Origin: Olleya sediminilitoris
Lineage (GTDB): Bacteria > Bacteroidota > Bacteroidia > Flavobacteriales > Flavobacteriaceae
Direction of reading: 5' to 3'
NCBI RefSeq assembly: GCF_016785945.1
Contig: NZ_JAEMEF010000018.1
Coordinates: 1-64,000, forward strand
Length of the DNA stretch: 64,000 nt
Part shown: positions 28,323 through 36,515 of the stretch, in pieces
Layout: each line of letters starts with the position of its first letter
Numbering within the stretch: the stretch's first letter is position 1
Made by a program: the position numbers and the translations under genes
The notes under the pieces: generated by a model
Seen by the model: only the letters and a program-made list of their open reading frames with translations
The model's database searches: none
Told to the model about the DNA's origin: nothing

Positions 28323-29123
28323 ATGTCTAAAGTTGTATTAATTACAGGAGGTTCTTCAGGAATTGGAAAATCTATTGGAGAGTTTTTAACCGATAAAGGG
28401 TTTACCGTTTATGGTACCAGTCGTAATCCTTCAAACTATACTAATAGTATGTTTAAGTTGGTTGTTTTGGATGTTAATGACACGGTAACTATTGCAACAG
28501 CTGTTAGTACAGTGATTAAAGCAGAAGGTAAACTGGATGTGTTGGTTAATAATGCTGGTGTAGGTATTAATGGTGCAATTGAAGAAATACCGCAAGAGCA
28601 AATCCAACATAACTTTAATACTAACTTTTTTGGACCAATAAATGTTATTAAAGCAGTATTACCACAGATGCGTAAACAACAATCAGGTCTAGTAATTAAT
28701 ATTACATCTATTGCTGGTTATATGGGATTACCATATCGTGGTATTTATAGTGCTAGTAAAGGTGCTTTGGAGATTGTAACGGAAGCATTACGTATGGAAA
28801 CTAAGGATTTTGGTGTACAATTTACCAATATTGCTCCAGGCGATTTTGCTACCAATATTGCAGCTGGACGTTATCATGCTCCTGTTTTAAAAGATTCTCC
28901 ATACACTAAATATCCAAATGTTTTAAAGGATATTGATGATCATGTAGATAATAGTAGCTCACCAATTGCTGTGGCTAAAAAAGTACATCAGGTTATTAAT
29001 ACTAAAAAACCGAAAATACATTATAAGGTTGGTGCACCAATGCAAAAATTTTCGATAGTATTAAAGTTTTTATTATCAGATAAAATGTACGAAAAGTTGC
29101 TTTTAAACCATTATAAGTTATAG
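28323..29123 (+). CDS. Short-chain dehydrogenase/reductase (classical SDR)
   Basis: 266 residues from ATG 28323 (MSKVVLITGGSSGIG); an in-frame codon at 28281 adds 14 residues that do not belong to the family. Cofactor motif TGGSSGIG near residue 8, NNAGVG about residue 80, catalytic Ser in NITSIAG and Tyr/Lys in YSASK. Position 37-38 (SRNPS) suggests NADP preference, by analogy with the family. Substrate unknown. Single gene. Confidence 0.88.
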   Translation: MSKVVLITGGSSGIGKSIGEFLTDKGFTVYGTSRNPSNYTNSMFKLVVLDVNDTVTIATAVSTVIKAEGKLDVLVNNAGVGINGAIEEIPQEQIQHNFNTNFFGPINVIKAVLPQMRKQQSGLVINITSIAGYMGLPYRGIYSASKGALEIVTEALRMETKDFGVQFTNIAPGDFATNIAAGRYHAPVLKDSPYTKYPNVLKDIDDHVDNSSSPIAVAKKVHQVINTKKPKIHYKVGAPMQKFSIVLKFLLSDKMYEKLLLNHYKL

Positions 29124-29244
29124 GAAACTCCAAGTAATAAATTAAAGATTCCAAGTTCTTATATTAATACAATCAATTGAAATTATTTTTTTTCGTAAAA
29201 ACGTTTGACTTTAATTAAAATGTTAATATCATTTGATATGATTA

Positions 29245-29275
29245 TTTTAGATGCTAAAGTTAAATTGTAACTTTG
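29245..29275 (+). promoter_or_regulatory. Promoter of the structured RNA at 29280 (-7 TAACTTTG)
   Basis: TAACTTTG at 29268-29275 fits TAnnTTTG; a T-rich stretch about 19 bp upstream (TTTTAG) may serve as a weak -33. Placement relative to the RNA start copies that of the SRP RNA promoter. Confidence 0.55.
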
Positions 29276-29279
29276 CGTT

Positions 29280-29368
29280 GCGTTAAGGATGGAAGTGGCA
29301 TCCTTTTTTTGCTGCCACAAATGGCAAAAAAAGATATAACGGACAGCCTGACCCTTGTGGTAACGCCC
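29280..29368 (+). ncRNA. Putative structured RNA / 5' leader upstream of transaldolase
   Basis: An 89-bp block framed by GCGTTA (29280) and TAACGC (29361-29366) that can pair. Inside: hairpin GGATG-gaagtgg-CATCC, then TGCCA-caaa-TGGCA extended by a T-run/A-run pair, then the non-paired stretch GATATAACGGACAGCCTGACC. A -7 box sits 5 bp before it. It resembles a block I recall seeing in other flavobacterial genomes but cannot name. It ends 36 bp before the transaldolase ATG, so it may be a cis leader or an independent small RNA. Confidence 0.5.
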
Positions 29369-29404
29369 AAATAATTAAATATACACAACTTAAATATTTT
29401 TTAA

Positions 29405-30058
29405 ATGAAATTTTTTATTGATACTGCCAATTTAGACCAGATTAAAGACGCTCAGGATATGGGTATTTTAGATGGTGTGACGACTAATCCATCTTTAATG
29501 GCTAAAGAAGGTATTACAGGTCACGATAATATTATGAAGCATTATGTTGATATTTGCAATATTGTAGATGGTGATGTTAGTGCAGAGGTTATCTCAACTG
29601 ACTTTGAAGGGATGGTTAAAGAAGGTGAAGCGCTTGCTGAATTACACGATCAAATTGTGGTTAAATTACCAATGATTAAAGATGGTGTTAAGGCTTGTAA
29701 ATACTTTAGTGATAAAGGTATTAAAACTAATGTAACGTTAGTGTTTTCTCCTGGTCAAGCATTATTAGCAGCTAAAGCTGGTGCAACTTATGTATCACCT
29801 TTTATTGGACGTTTGGACGATATCTCTACAGATGGTTTAAACTTAATTGCAGAAATCAGACATATTTTTGATAACTATGCTTTTGAAACTGAAATTTTAG
29901 CTGCTTCTGTACGTCACACAATGCACGTTATTGATTGTGCTAAATTAGGTGCAGATGTTATGACTGGTCCTTTAAGCTCTATTGAAGGTTTGTTAAGACA
30001 CCCTTTAACAGATAGTGGTTTAGCTAAGTTTTTAGAAGATTACAAAAAAGGAAACTAA
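29405..30058 (+). CDS. fsa: Transaldolase / fructose-6-phosphate aldolase family
   Basis: 217 residues, the short transaldolase class (TalC/Fsa). It transfers or cleaves a dihydroxyacetone unit in the pentose phosphate pathway. Schiff-base lysine Lys87 in QIVVKLPM; other motifs [42 protein letters not shown] and SVRHTMHV. Whether it is a transaldolase or a fructose-6-phosphate aldolase cannot be settled by sequence reading. It is preceded by a possible structured leader and followed by a bidirectional terminator. Confidence 0.9.
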   Translation: MKFFIDTANLDQIKDAQDMGILDGVTTNPSLMAKEGITGHDNIMKHYVDICNIVDGDVSAEVISTDFEGMVKEGEALAELHDQIVVKLPMIKDGVKACKYFSDKGIKTNVTLVFSPGQALLAAKAGATYVSPFIGRLDDISTDGLNLIAEIRHIFDNYAFETEILAASVRHTMHVIDCAKLGADVMTGPLSSIEGLLRHPLTDSGLAKFLEDYKKGN

Positions 30059-30114
30059 ATATTATTAACAGTATTAGTCAGTCAATTGACAATTACTGTT
30101 TTAATATATATTAT

Positions 30115-30151
30115 AAAAAAAATCCCAAGTTGTTTACTTGGGATTTTTTTT
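30115..30151 (+). terminator. Bidirectional terminator between fsa and the DUF2452 gene
   Basis: AAAAATCCCAAGT-tgttt-ACTTGGGATTTTT with flanking A- and T-runs; converging genes on both sides. Confidence 0.88.
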
Positions 30152-30152
30152 G

Positions 30153-30584
30153 TTATTGTAATTGTTGTGTGTTGTCGTCTTGATTTTTTCTTTTCCAGAT
30201 ATGCTCTGAGTTTAAATAAAAACTACCTACAAAATCAAAGTTGCATTGGTCTGGAGAGATAATAGATAAAAAGGGTTGTCCATTTTTGTCTCTGTATAAA
30301 TGATAAGTATCACCAATTATAGGTTGAAAACTAAATTTAGCGTTATATACTAAATTGTTGTATTCTAGCTCATCCATCATTTTTTCGTATTCTGCTTTTA
30401 GCTCTAAATACTTAGCTTTAATTTGTTGATTGGCTTTGTGTACGTTTTTGTTTTTCCAGGTGACGTTTTCTGTAACTTTTATAGCTGGAGCACCAACATT
30501 TGTTGCATACGGTTTTAGTGATGCATCGTATTTTTGTGTCTCTTGATTAAAGACAATATTATCAGGTTTTTTAGTGTCTGACAT
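30153..30584 (-). CDS. DUF2452 protein
   Basis: 143 residues from the ATG at 30584 (MSDTKKPDNIVFNQE); nine extra codons upstream are unlikely. Family features: NVTWKNKNVHKANQQIKAKY, a short coiled region (ELKAEYEKMMDELEYN), and FQPIIGDTYHLYRDKNGQPF. The family is found in Bacteroidota and gammaproteobacteria and has no assigned function. Cytoplasmic, no signal. Single gene. Confidence 0.8.
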   Translation of the reverse strand: MSDTKKPDNIVFNQETQKYDASLKPYATNVGAPAIKVTENVTWKNKNVHKANQQIKAKYLELKAEYEKMMDELEYNNLVYNAKFSFQPIIGDTYHLYRDKNGQPFLSIISPDQCNFDFVGSFYLNSEHIWKRKNQDDNTQQLQ

Positions 30585-30666
30585 CCTTTTTCTTTTTATG
30601 TAAAGATACAAAATACTAAGTAGTTATTTTTATTGAAAACCAGTTAGCCTTCTTTTTAACCTAATT

Positions 30667-32247
30667 TTAAGAGCTGCAAGATAACATAGAACAGCCTACC
30701 TTATGTCTAGCCCATTCTGGTCGTTTTGCAAACCATTTTTGATGTTTTGGTTGCTCTGCATAAGGTTGTTTTAAAAGATTGTATAGCTCGTCAATTAATT
30801 TGTAATCTCCTTTGTTAGCATCATCTATTGCTAATTGTGCCATATAATTACGTAACACATATTTGGGGTTTACTTTGTTCATGTTTTCTTTTTTCGCTTT
30901 CGCGGAAATTGACTCGCGTTGTAAACGGTCTGCATAACTATCAAACCACAAGTTCCATCTGTTTTTTACAGCTTCGGTTACAGATTTTATGTCGTAAAAA
31001 GACTCACGAATAATTTGTAATCCATTAGTAGGAGTAGTGCTATTGAAATCTGATAGGTTACGGAAAAAGATAGTCATATCTGTTTCTGTTAACTGTAAAC
31101 AATCTTCTAATTCTTGAATTAAGTTGGCATCCAGTTGTTCTTCGGATGACAATCCAATTTTACTACGCATCATTTGTAAGTATTTGATGTCTTTTTGTTC
31201 TGCATAATTAGCTAAAACAGCTTCTAGACCTTCTGCTTCTTCAATTAGTAGATACAATGCGTTTGCTAATTGGTACAAATTCCAAAGTACAATGTCTGGT
31301 TGTGTACCAAATTGATAACGCTTATTTTGTTTGTCAGTTGTATTTGGTGTCCAACCAGGCTCATAACCTTCTAACCAACCATAAGGTCCATAATCTATGG
31401 TTAGTCCTAAAATGGATAAATTATCAGTATTCATTACACCATGTACAAATCCAACACGTTGCCAATGGATAACCATGTCTAAACTACGTGTAGCAACGTC
31501 GTTAAAAAACTGAATATAGGTTTGTTTGTTTATTTCTGCTTTTGTATTTGCAGTAACAAGATGAGAAAAATGAGTGTTTATAGTATAATCTACAAGTGTT
31601 TTAAGGGTCGATATATCGTTACGAGAGGCATGTATCTCATAACTACCAAAGCGTAAAAAACTAGGTGACACTCTGGTGACGATAGCGCCTTTTTCGTAAG
31701 CAGGATTGCCATTATACATCACATCTCGTAATACTTGGTCTCCAGATAAAGCTAAGCTTAAAGCACGTGTTGTTGGTACACCTAAATGGTACATTGCTTC
31801 ACTACATAAATATTCTCTAACAGAACTTCTTAAAACTGCTAATCCATCTGCTGTTCTAGAATATGGTGTTTCTCCAGCTCCTTTTAATTGTAATTTCCAG
31901 TTTAAATTATTGTGTTCAACTTCAAATAAATTAATAGCACGTCCATCTCCTAATTGTCCAGCCCAATGTCCAAATTGATGTCCACCATAACACATGGCAT
32001 AAGGTTTTGTGTTTTCTAAAACTGTATTACCAGTAAAAATATTTAAAAATGCCTTTGTTTTAGCATCGTTTTCTGACAAACCTAAGGTGTCCAACATCTC
32101 TGGAGAAACGTGAACTAATTTAGGGTTAGCAGTCGGTTTTGGTGTTACAAAACTATAGCAGGCTTTAGGGACTTGACGTCTACTATTATCTGTAATTGGA
32201 TCTGCAGGAAGTGAATGTGTAAACGTGTTTTTTAAATCAAAATGCAT
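30667..32247 (-). CDS. selO: SelO-type protein adenylyltransferase (YdiU family)
   Basis: 526 residues from the ATG at 32247 (MHFDLKNTFTHSLPAD); an upstream start at 32280 is possible but adds no family sequence. SelO is a pseudokinase that AMPylates proteins. Seen: YGGHQFGHWAGQLGDGRAI, QLKGAGETPYSRTADG, SSVREYLCSEAM, GVMNTDNLSILG and YGPYGWLE. The C-terminus ends SMLSCSS, the cysteine form of the selenocysteine tail of eukaryotic SelO. A REP-like palindrome (30892-30908) lies in frame inside the coding sequence. Confidence 0.92.
   Translation of the reverse strand: MHFDLKNTFTHSLPADPITDNSRRQVPKACYSFVTPKPTANPKLVHVSPEMLDTLGLSENDAKTKAFLNIFTGNTVLENTKPYAMCYGGHQFGHWAGQLGDGRAINLFEVEHNNLNWKLQLKGAGETPYSRTADGLAVLRSSVREYLCSEAMYHLGVPTTRALSLALSGDQVLRDVMYNGNPAYEKGAIVTRVSPSFLRFGSYEIHASRNDISTLKTLVDYTINTHFSHLVTANTKAEINKQTYIQFFNDVATRSLDMVIHWQRVGFVHGVMNTDNLSILGLTIDYGPYGWLEGYEPGWTPNTTDKQNKRYQFGTQPDIVLWNLYQLANALYLLIEEAEGLEAVLANYAEQKDIKYLQMMRSKIGLSSEEQLDANLIQELEDCLQLTETDMTIFFRNLSDFNSTTPTNGLQIIRESFYDIKSVTEAVKNRWNLWFDSYADRLQRESISAKAKKENMNKVNPKYVLRNYMAQLAIDDANKGDYKLIDELYNLLKQPYAEQPKHQKWFAKRPEWARHKVGCSMLSCSS
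30892..30908 (+). repeat. Dispersed REP-like palindrome, copy 4 (inside selO)
   Basis: TTTCGCTTTCGCGGAAA inside the selO coding region, encoding ISAKAKK on the minus strand without breaking the frame. Confidence 0.6.
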
Positions 32248-32357
32248 TAGTGTAGCTATCTTTTTTACAAAGATACACAATCAATAGTTTGGATTATTGT
32301 CTTGCTTGTACTAACCACATTGGATTGTCTTGAAATTGTTTTAATAATTAAATAACA

Positions 32358-33200
32358 TTATTCATGTAACACTAAAAATGGAACTGTAGTTTGATAGCTA
32401 ATATCTTCAACCTTATTATGAAACAATATTTGCTGAAAGTAATTAAGGTTTTTGGCTACCATAGCAATCATATCAATATTTCTGCTTTCTACAAAACATT
32501 GTACAGCAGCTTCTACTTTAGTATTTGTTAAAAAATGAAAACTTGAAATAAATTGACTAAAATAGTCTTCTAAAAAGTCTTTGTTTTGCTTCTGATCTTC
32601 GTTTAAGTCTTTTTGTTTTTTTGTAATATGTAATACTCTGACAGTTGCTTTTTGTTGTTCTAATATATCTGATATTGGTTGTAAAGTATGACTGCCATAA
32701 AACTGTAAAAAGTCTGTAGGGAAAGCAACCTCATTAACCGTTGTATATTTTGCCTGTTCTGGGATTACTAATGTGTTACAATGTACTTTTGTTATAATAT
32801 CACCTGTATTTGTACCTAAAATATATTTTTGTAATCCTGATGCACCTTTGGTTCCCATAACAATTAGGTCTATTTTTTTTTCTTCGACATGTTTTCTAAC
32901 AGAATCAATAAAAAAATTATGGTCTGAAATAGTGTAAAAAGTATGTTTTGTATTTTCAGGAAAAGATGTTGCTATCTTTTTTAATAATTTGTTTAGTTGT
33001 TTTTTTGAAGGTTTAATATACATTTCATCAATAACGTCAATTGTGCTTAAATACACATTGTCATTGGTTATGGTATCACTTAATCTATTAACATGTAATA
33101 AGTAAAATGTACAATTAATATGCTTGTAAAAGTTTAAGGCATATTGAATGGCATTCCAAGAATTATCAGAAAAATCTGTAGGTAATAGAATAGTTTTCAT
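32358..33200 (-). CDS. Universal stress protein, tandem UspA domains
   Basis: 280 residues, two UspA-type domains (about 1-145 and 150-280). Domain 1 has KTILLPTDFSDNSWNAIQYA and the nucleotide-binding end pattern VMGTKGASGLQKYILGTNT ... LVIP. Domain 2 is more divergent. Such proteins respond to starvation, low oxygen or stress. An FNR-type palindrome (ATGATAAAAATCAT, 33251-33264) lies 51 bp upstream of the start. Next to the REC-CRP/FNR and kinase genes. Confidence 0.85.
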   Translation of the reverse strand: MKTILLPTDFSDNSWNAIQYALNFYKHINCTFYLLHVNRLSDTITNDNVYLSTIDVIDEMYIKPSKKQLNKLLKKIATSFPENTKHTFYTISDHNFFIDSVRKHVEEKKIDLIVMGTKGASGLQKYILGTNTGDIITKVHCNTLVIPEQAKYTTVNEVAFPTDFLQFYGSHTLQPISDILEQQKATVRVLHITKKQKDLNEDQKQNKDFLEDYFSQFISSFHFLTNTKVEAAVQCFVESRNIDMIAMVAKNLNYFQQILFHNKVEDISYQTTVPFLVLHE

Positions 33201-33250
33201 TGTATTTGTTCTTATTCGAACAAATTTATAATGAAAGCTAATTTTAAAAA

Positions 33251-33264
33251 ATGATAAAAATCAT
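33251..33264 (-). promoter_or_regulatory. FNR/CRP-type operator upstream of usp (32358)
   Basis: ATGATAAAAATCAT, a perfect TGAT-N4-ATCA palindrome, 51 bp from the start codon. The identical 14-mer occurs at 37431 upstream of the second usp gene. Confidence 0.6.
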
Positions 33265-33293
33265 GTTTATCAATTGTTAGTTGAATTACTAAC

Positions 33294-34343
33294 TTAATGC
33301 ATGTTTTTTAACTTTTCGATATCTAAAATTTTAACATTACGACCTTCAATTTCAATCAAACCTTGTTTTTTAAAAGATGACATGGTTCTTATTAAAGTTT
33401 CTGTAGCAATTCCGGCAACACTAGCTAAATCGTTTCTAGAAATTTTAATTGGATCTTCTGGTTTTCTATTTAGTTTTTCCGCAAATTTTAAAATAGTCGA
33501 CGCTGTTTTTTTGTGTACAGAGCTATATGCCATTTCTAATAATTGGTTTTTTACACCAGATATGTCGTCTGTTAACAGTTGTATTAACTCTAAGGTGACT
33601 TTATGATTACTATTTAAAACGTCTTTTAATGTGTTTTTTGAAAGACCAACTAATGTCACATCTGTCATAGCAATTGCAGATTCTTGATAAGCTATATTTT
33701 GTGTGAACGAGGTGTAACCAAACAAATCATCTTCCTTGTGTAATGCAGTAGTAAGCTCTTTACCATTTTCATCTAACTTATGGCATTTTACAACACCTTG
33801 AGTGATTAAATAAATGTAGTTAGAGTTATGACCTTCTTGATAGATTGTGTCATTTTTTTTGATGCTAAAAACTTCTCCATTGTCATCAAAAAAGTTTTTT
33901 AAATCATTTAATGTTCTTAATTGGTTATCGTCTTTTTTTAAAGTCTCATTTACTTGTCTTGAGTCTTTTAAAATGGCAGCTTTAGCCATTCGGCTTTCAA
34001 TAGCACTAATAATTTCGTCCTCTGTAAATGGTTTGGTAATGTAATCATCAGCACCAAGATCCATACCTTTTCTAACGTCTTGACGCTCTGTTTTGGCAGA
34101 TAAAAATATAAATGGTATATATTTAGTTTCATCATTTTTAGATAACCCTTGTAAAACTCCGTAGCCATCTAATTCAGGCATCATTATATCACAAACAATA
34201 ATATCTGGTAATGTTTTTAAAGCAGTTTCTAAACCAATCTTTCCGTTTGATGCTGTATTAACGTTGTAATTAGAAAGTTCTAAAAGTTCTTTAGTGTTTT
34301 CTCTTAAAATTGCATCATCTTCAATTAATAGTATGGTTTTCAT
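33294..34343 (-). CDS. Response regulator fused to a CRP/FNR-type transcription factor
   Basis: 349 residues. Receiver domain 1-120: acidic Glu8/Asp9/Asp10, phosphoacceptor Asp52 (VCDIMMPELDG), Lys104 (ITKPF). Cyclic-nucleotide-binding-like domain about 150-265 (IKKNDTIYQEGHNSNYIYLI). Crp-type winged helix 270-349 with recognition helix ATETLIRTMSSF, where Glu315 and Arg319 match the FNR residues that read TTGAT half-sites. No FNR iron-sulfur cysteine cluster is visible, so oxygen or redox would have to be sensed by the partner kinase. It begins 1 bp before the kinase stop codon region ends, i.e. directly abuts the kinase gene. Confidence 0.9.
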   Translation of the reverse strand: MKTILLIEDDAILRENTKELLELSNYNVNTASNGKIGLETALKTLPDIIVCDIMMPELDGYGVLQGLSKNDETKYIPFIFLSAKTERQDVRKGMDLGADDYITKPFTEDEIISAIESRMAKAAILKDSRQVNETLKKDDNQLRTLNDLKNFFDDNGEVFSIKKNDTIYQEGHNSNYIYLITQGVVKCHKLDENGKELTTALHKEDDLFGYTSFTQNIAYQESAIAMTDVTLVGLSKNTLKDVLNSNHKVTLELIQLLTDDISGVKNQLLEMAYSSVHKKTASTILKFAEKLNRKPEDPIKISRNDLASVAGIATETLIRTMSSFKKQGLIEIEGRNVKILDIEKLKNMH

Positions 34344-35480
34344 TTATTTTACTGTGTTTGGAATAGTCATTATAAATGTGCTTCCTTGACCTTCAATACT
34401 AGAAAAAGTAATGTTTCCGCCAAGATTTTCAAGATGTGTTTTTGTAATGTTTAGCCCAATTCCAGTACCTTGATCTAGTAAAGCGTTTTCTGCTCTAAAG
34501 TAACGATTAAAAATATTTTTTTGATCCTTTTCAGGAATTCCAATTCCGTTGTCAATAACTTTAAAAGTAGTATTTTTTGTATCCTGATTAACAATAATTT
34601 CAATTGTAGTTTGTTCAGGCGAATATTTTATAGCATTGTGTACCAAATTAGACAAGGCAAGCTCGACCGTTTTTTCATCTTGGATTAAGGTAATGTCATC
34701 AATGTTTTCAGGATATAAAATTTTTTGGCCTTCTTTAAGTAACATATTAGCATTGTAAATGACTTCGTTTACAACTTTGCTTAAATTAAATTGAATAAAT
34801 TTATAATTAATTTTTCCTGATTCTAATTTTTCGATAGATAAAAAATCATTTAAAATATTATTTAAATAATGGACCTTACTAGTTATGGTTTCAATATGTT
34901 TATCACGTTTGTCTTGTTGCGCTTCAAGTTTATATTTACTTAACAACATTGTAGACGTTAAGATACCTGTTAAAGGTGTTTTAAACTCATGAGAGACTAA
35001 TGATAAAAACTTAGTTTTAAGATCGTTTAATTCCTTTTCAGCTTCTAAAGCTTCTCTTAATTGTTTGGTGCGTTCATCAACGGTTTTCTCAAGTCTATCC
35101 GTATAATTTTTACGTTCTGTTATATCTATGACTAAAGCCATGACATATTTTTTTTCTCCTACATTAAAAGGGTTTAAACCAACTTCTACAGGAAAATTAC
35201 TACCATCTTTACGTGTCCCATAAAGCTCTCTACCTTTACCCATAGTACGTTTTTCGCTATGTTTATAAAACGTATTAAAATGGTGGCCATGTCCTTTATG
35301 AAAATTAGAAGGTATTAAGGTTAATAATGGTTGTTTGTTAAGTTCATCTTTAGAAAAACCAAACATTTGTTCAGTAGCTGTGTTTACAGCAATTATAGTT
35401 TGTGTCTCGTCAACTATTAAAATACCCTCTGAAATGGCTTCGGATAACAATTGAAAAACATCTTGACTGTTTTGGAACAT
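34344..35480 (-). CDS. PAS-domain sensor histidine kinase
   Basis: 378 residues, cytoplasmic, no TM segment. PAS domain about 10-120 (SEGILIVDETQTIIAVN, MGKGRELYGTRKDG), coiled linker 125-155, phosphoacceptor His164 in SLVSHEFKTPLTG, and a C-terminal HATPase with NLVHNAIKYS, DNGIGIPEKD and GTGIGLNITK. First gene of the operon with the REC-CRP/FNR regulator. A TGATTTATATCA palindrome lies 64 bp upstream of its start, shared with the divergent gene at 35605. The PAS ligand cannot be predicted. Confidence 0.9.
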   Translation of the reverse strand: MFQNSQDVFQLLSEAISEGILIVDETQTIIAVNTATEQMFGFSKDELNKQPLLTLIPSNFHKGHGHHFNTFYKHSEKRTMGKGRELYGTRKDGSNFPVEVGLNPFNVGEKKYVMALVIDITERKNYTDRLEKTVDERTKQLREALEAEKELNDLKTKFLSLVSHEFKTPLTGILTSTMLLSKYKLEAQQDKRDKHIETITSKVHYLNNILNDFLSIEKLESGKINYKFIQFNLSKVVNEVIYNANMLLKEGQKILYPENIDDITLIQDEKTVELALSNLVHNAIKYSPEQTTIEIIVNQDTKNTTFKVIDNGIGIPEKDQKNIFNRYFRAENALLDQGTGIGLNITKTHLENLGGNITFSSIEGQGSTFIMTIPNTVK

Positions 35481-35543
35481 TTATTATAAAGAGTATTTAA
35501 AAAATAAAATTACAAAAAAAAGAAAGACCAATATTGCTATTGC

Positions 35544-35555
35544 TGATTTATATCA
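35544..35555. promoter_or_regulatory. FNR/CRP-type operator in the divergent region
   Basis: TGATTTATATCA (TGAT-N4-ATCA) 64 bp upstream of the kinase and 50 bp upstream of the divergent TerB-like gene, so it could control both. Confidence 0.5.
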
Positions 35556-35604
35556 TAAAATATGTGAGTATTAAAAGGTAATTTTAAGTGGAAAATTAAT
35601 AGTC

Positions 35605-35997
35605 ATGGAAAACAAAACAGTTAATAACAATAAATTAAGTCAAAATTTAGGCAAATTGTTTTATGCTATAGCTACAGTTGATGGCACTTTGTCAGAGATA
35701 GAAACTGAAACGTTAAAACAAAAAGTAAGCGATAATTGGGTGTTTTCTGAAAGCAATGAAGATATTATTGACGCTTTTATATGGTTTTCAAAAAATAAAG
35801 AATATGAATCTGAAGAGTGTTATAATAGTTTTATAAAATACAAACAAGCTAACGAAAGATTGTTTACAAAAACATTGAAGGAAGCTATAATTGCTGTAGC
35901 TATTAATATTGCGTCTAGTTTTTCTAAAACAAATAAAGCAGAATTAATGTTGTTAGCTAAATTAGAAATAGAATTTGAAAAAGAAATTAACCCTTAA
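35605..35997 (+). CDS. Small TerB-like cytoplasmic protein, unknown function
   Basis: 130 residues, all-helical by appearance. KLFYAIATVDGTLSEIETETL near the N-terminus resembles the TerB/DjlA-type metal-binding start (acidic loop DGTLSEIE). No signal or membrane segment. 12 bp upstream of the flavin-binding protein gene, so likely one transcript under the FNR-type box at 35544. The TerB link is an inference from one segment. Confidence 0.55.
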   Translation: MENKTVNNNKLSQNLGKLFYAIATVDGTLSEIETETLKQKVSDNWVFSESNEDIIDAFIWFSKNKEYESEECYNSFIKYKQANERLFTKTLKEAIIAVAINIASSFSKTNKAELMLLAKLEIEFEKEINP

Positions 35998-36008
35998 ACC
36001 AATATGCA

Positions 36009-36467
36009 ATGTTTATAAATTTAGAACAAAAAGAAATTGACTACATTTTAGAAAATAATTACATTGGACAATTAGGCTATATTTATAATAATGAACCTTA
36101 TGTTGTACCTATTACTTACTTTTTTGATAAAGAAATAAATGCAATTATTTGTTATTCTGGAGATGGTCATAAAATGAATGCTATGCGAAAGTATCCAAGA
36201 GTATCATTACTTGTTTCGGATATTGATAATGTTACTAATTGGAAGTCTATTTTAGTACATGGTAAATTTGAACAACACTTTGGAAGTGATGCTAAAGCGT
36301 ATTTGCATAAATTTTCATTAGGAATTAAAGATATTATTTTGGATAAAGAACAAGTTAAAGCTAATTTTATTAGTGATTTTTCAAGTAAAATATATAAAGA
36401 CAATATTCCTGCTGTATTTATTATTAAAGTAGAAGGTATTACTGGTAAAAAACGAATGACTTCTTAA
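36009..36467 (+). CDS. Pyridoxamine-phosphate-oxidase-like flavin-binding protein
   Basis: 152 residues, split-barrel fold of the PNPOx/NimA-like group: MFINLEQKEIDYILENNYIG, LGYIYNNEPYVVPITYFFD, DGHKMNAMRKYPRVSLLVSD and SILVHGKFEQHF. These small proteins bind FMN or similar and often belong to stress responses, but many are uncharacterised. Second gene of the pair with 35605. Confidence 0.8.
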   Translation: MFINLEQKEIDYILENNYIGQLGYIYNNEPYVVPITYFFDKEINAIICYSGDGHKMNAMRKYPRVSLLVSDIDNVTNWKSILVHGKFEQHFGSDAKAYLHKFSLGIKDIILDKEQVKANFISDFSSKIYKDNIPAVFIIKVEGITGKKRMTS

Positions 36468-36480
36468 AACTTTATTACAC

Positions 36481-36512
36481 AAAAAAAGAGCTAGTGTTTA
36501 GCTCTTTTTTTA
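36481..36512 (+). terminator. Bidirectional terminator between 36009 and the second usp gene
   Basis: AAAAAAAGAGCTA-gtgt-TTAGCTCTTTTTTT, converging genes on both sides. Confidence 0.85.
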
Positions 36513-36515
36513 ATT

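Noticed and set aside
33294-34343. Classical oxygen-sensing FNR
   Set aside because: No N-terminal cysteine cluster for an iron-sulfur centre; the N-terminus is a receiver domain.
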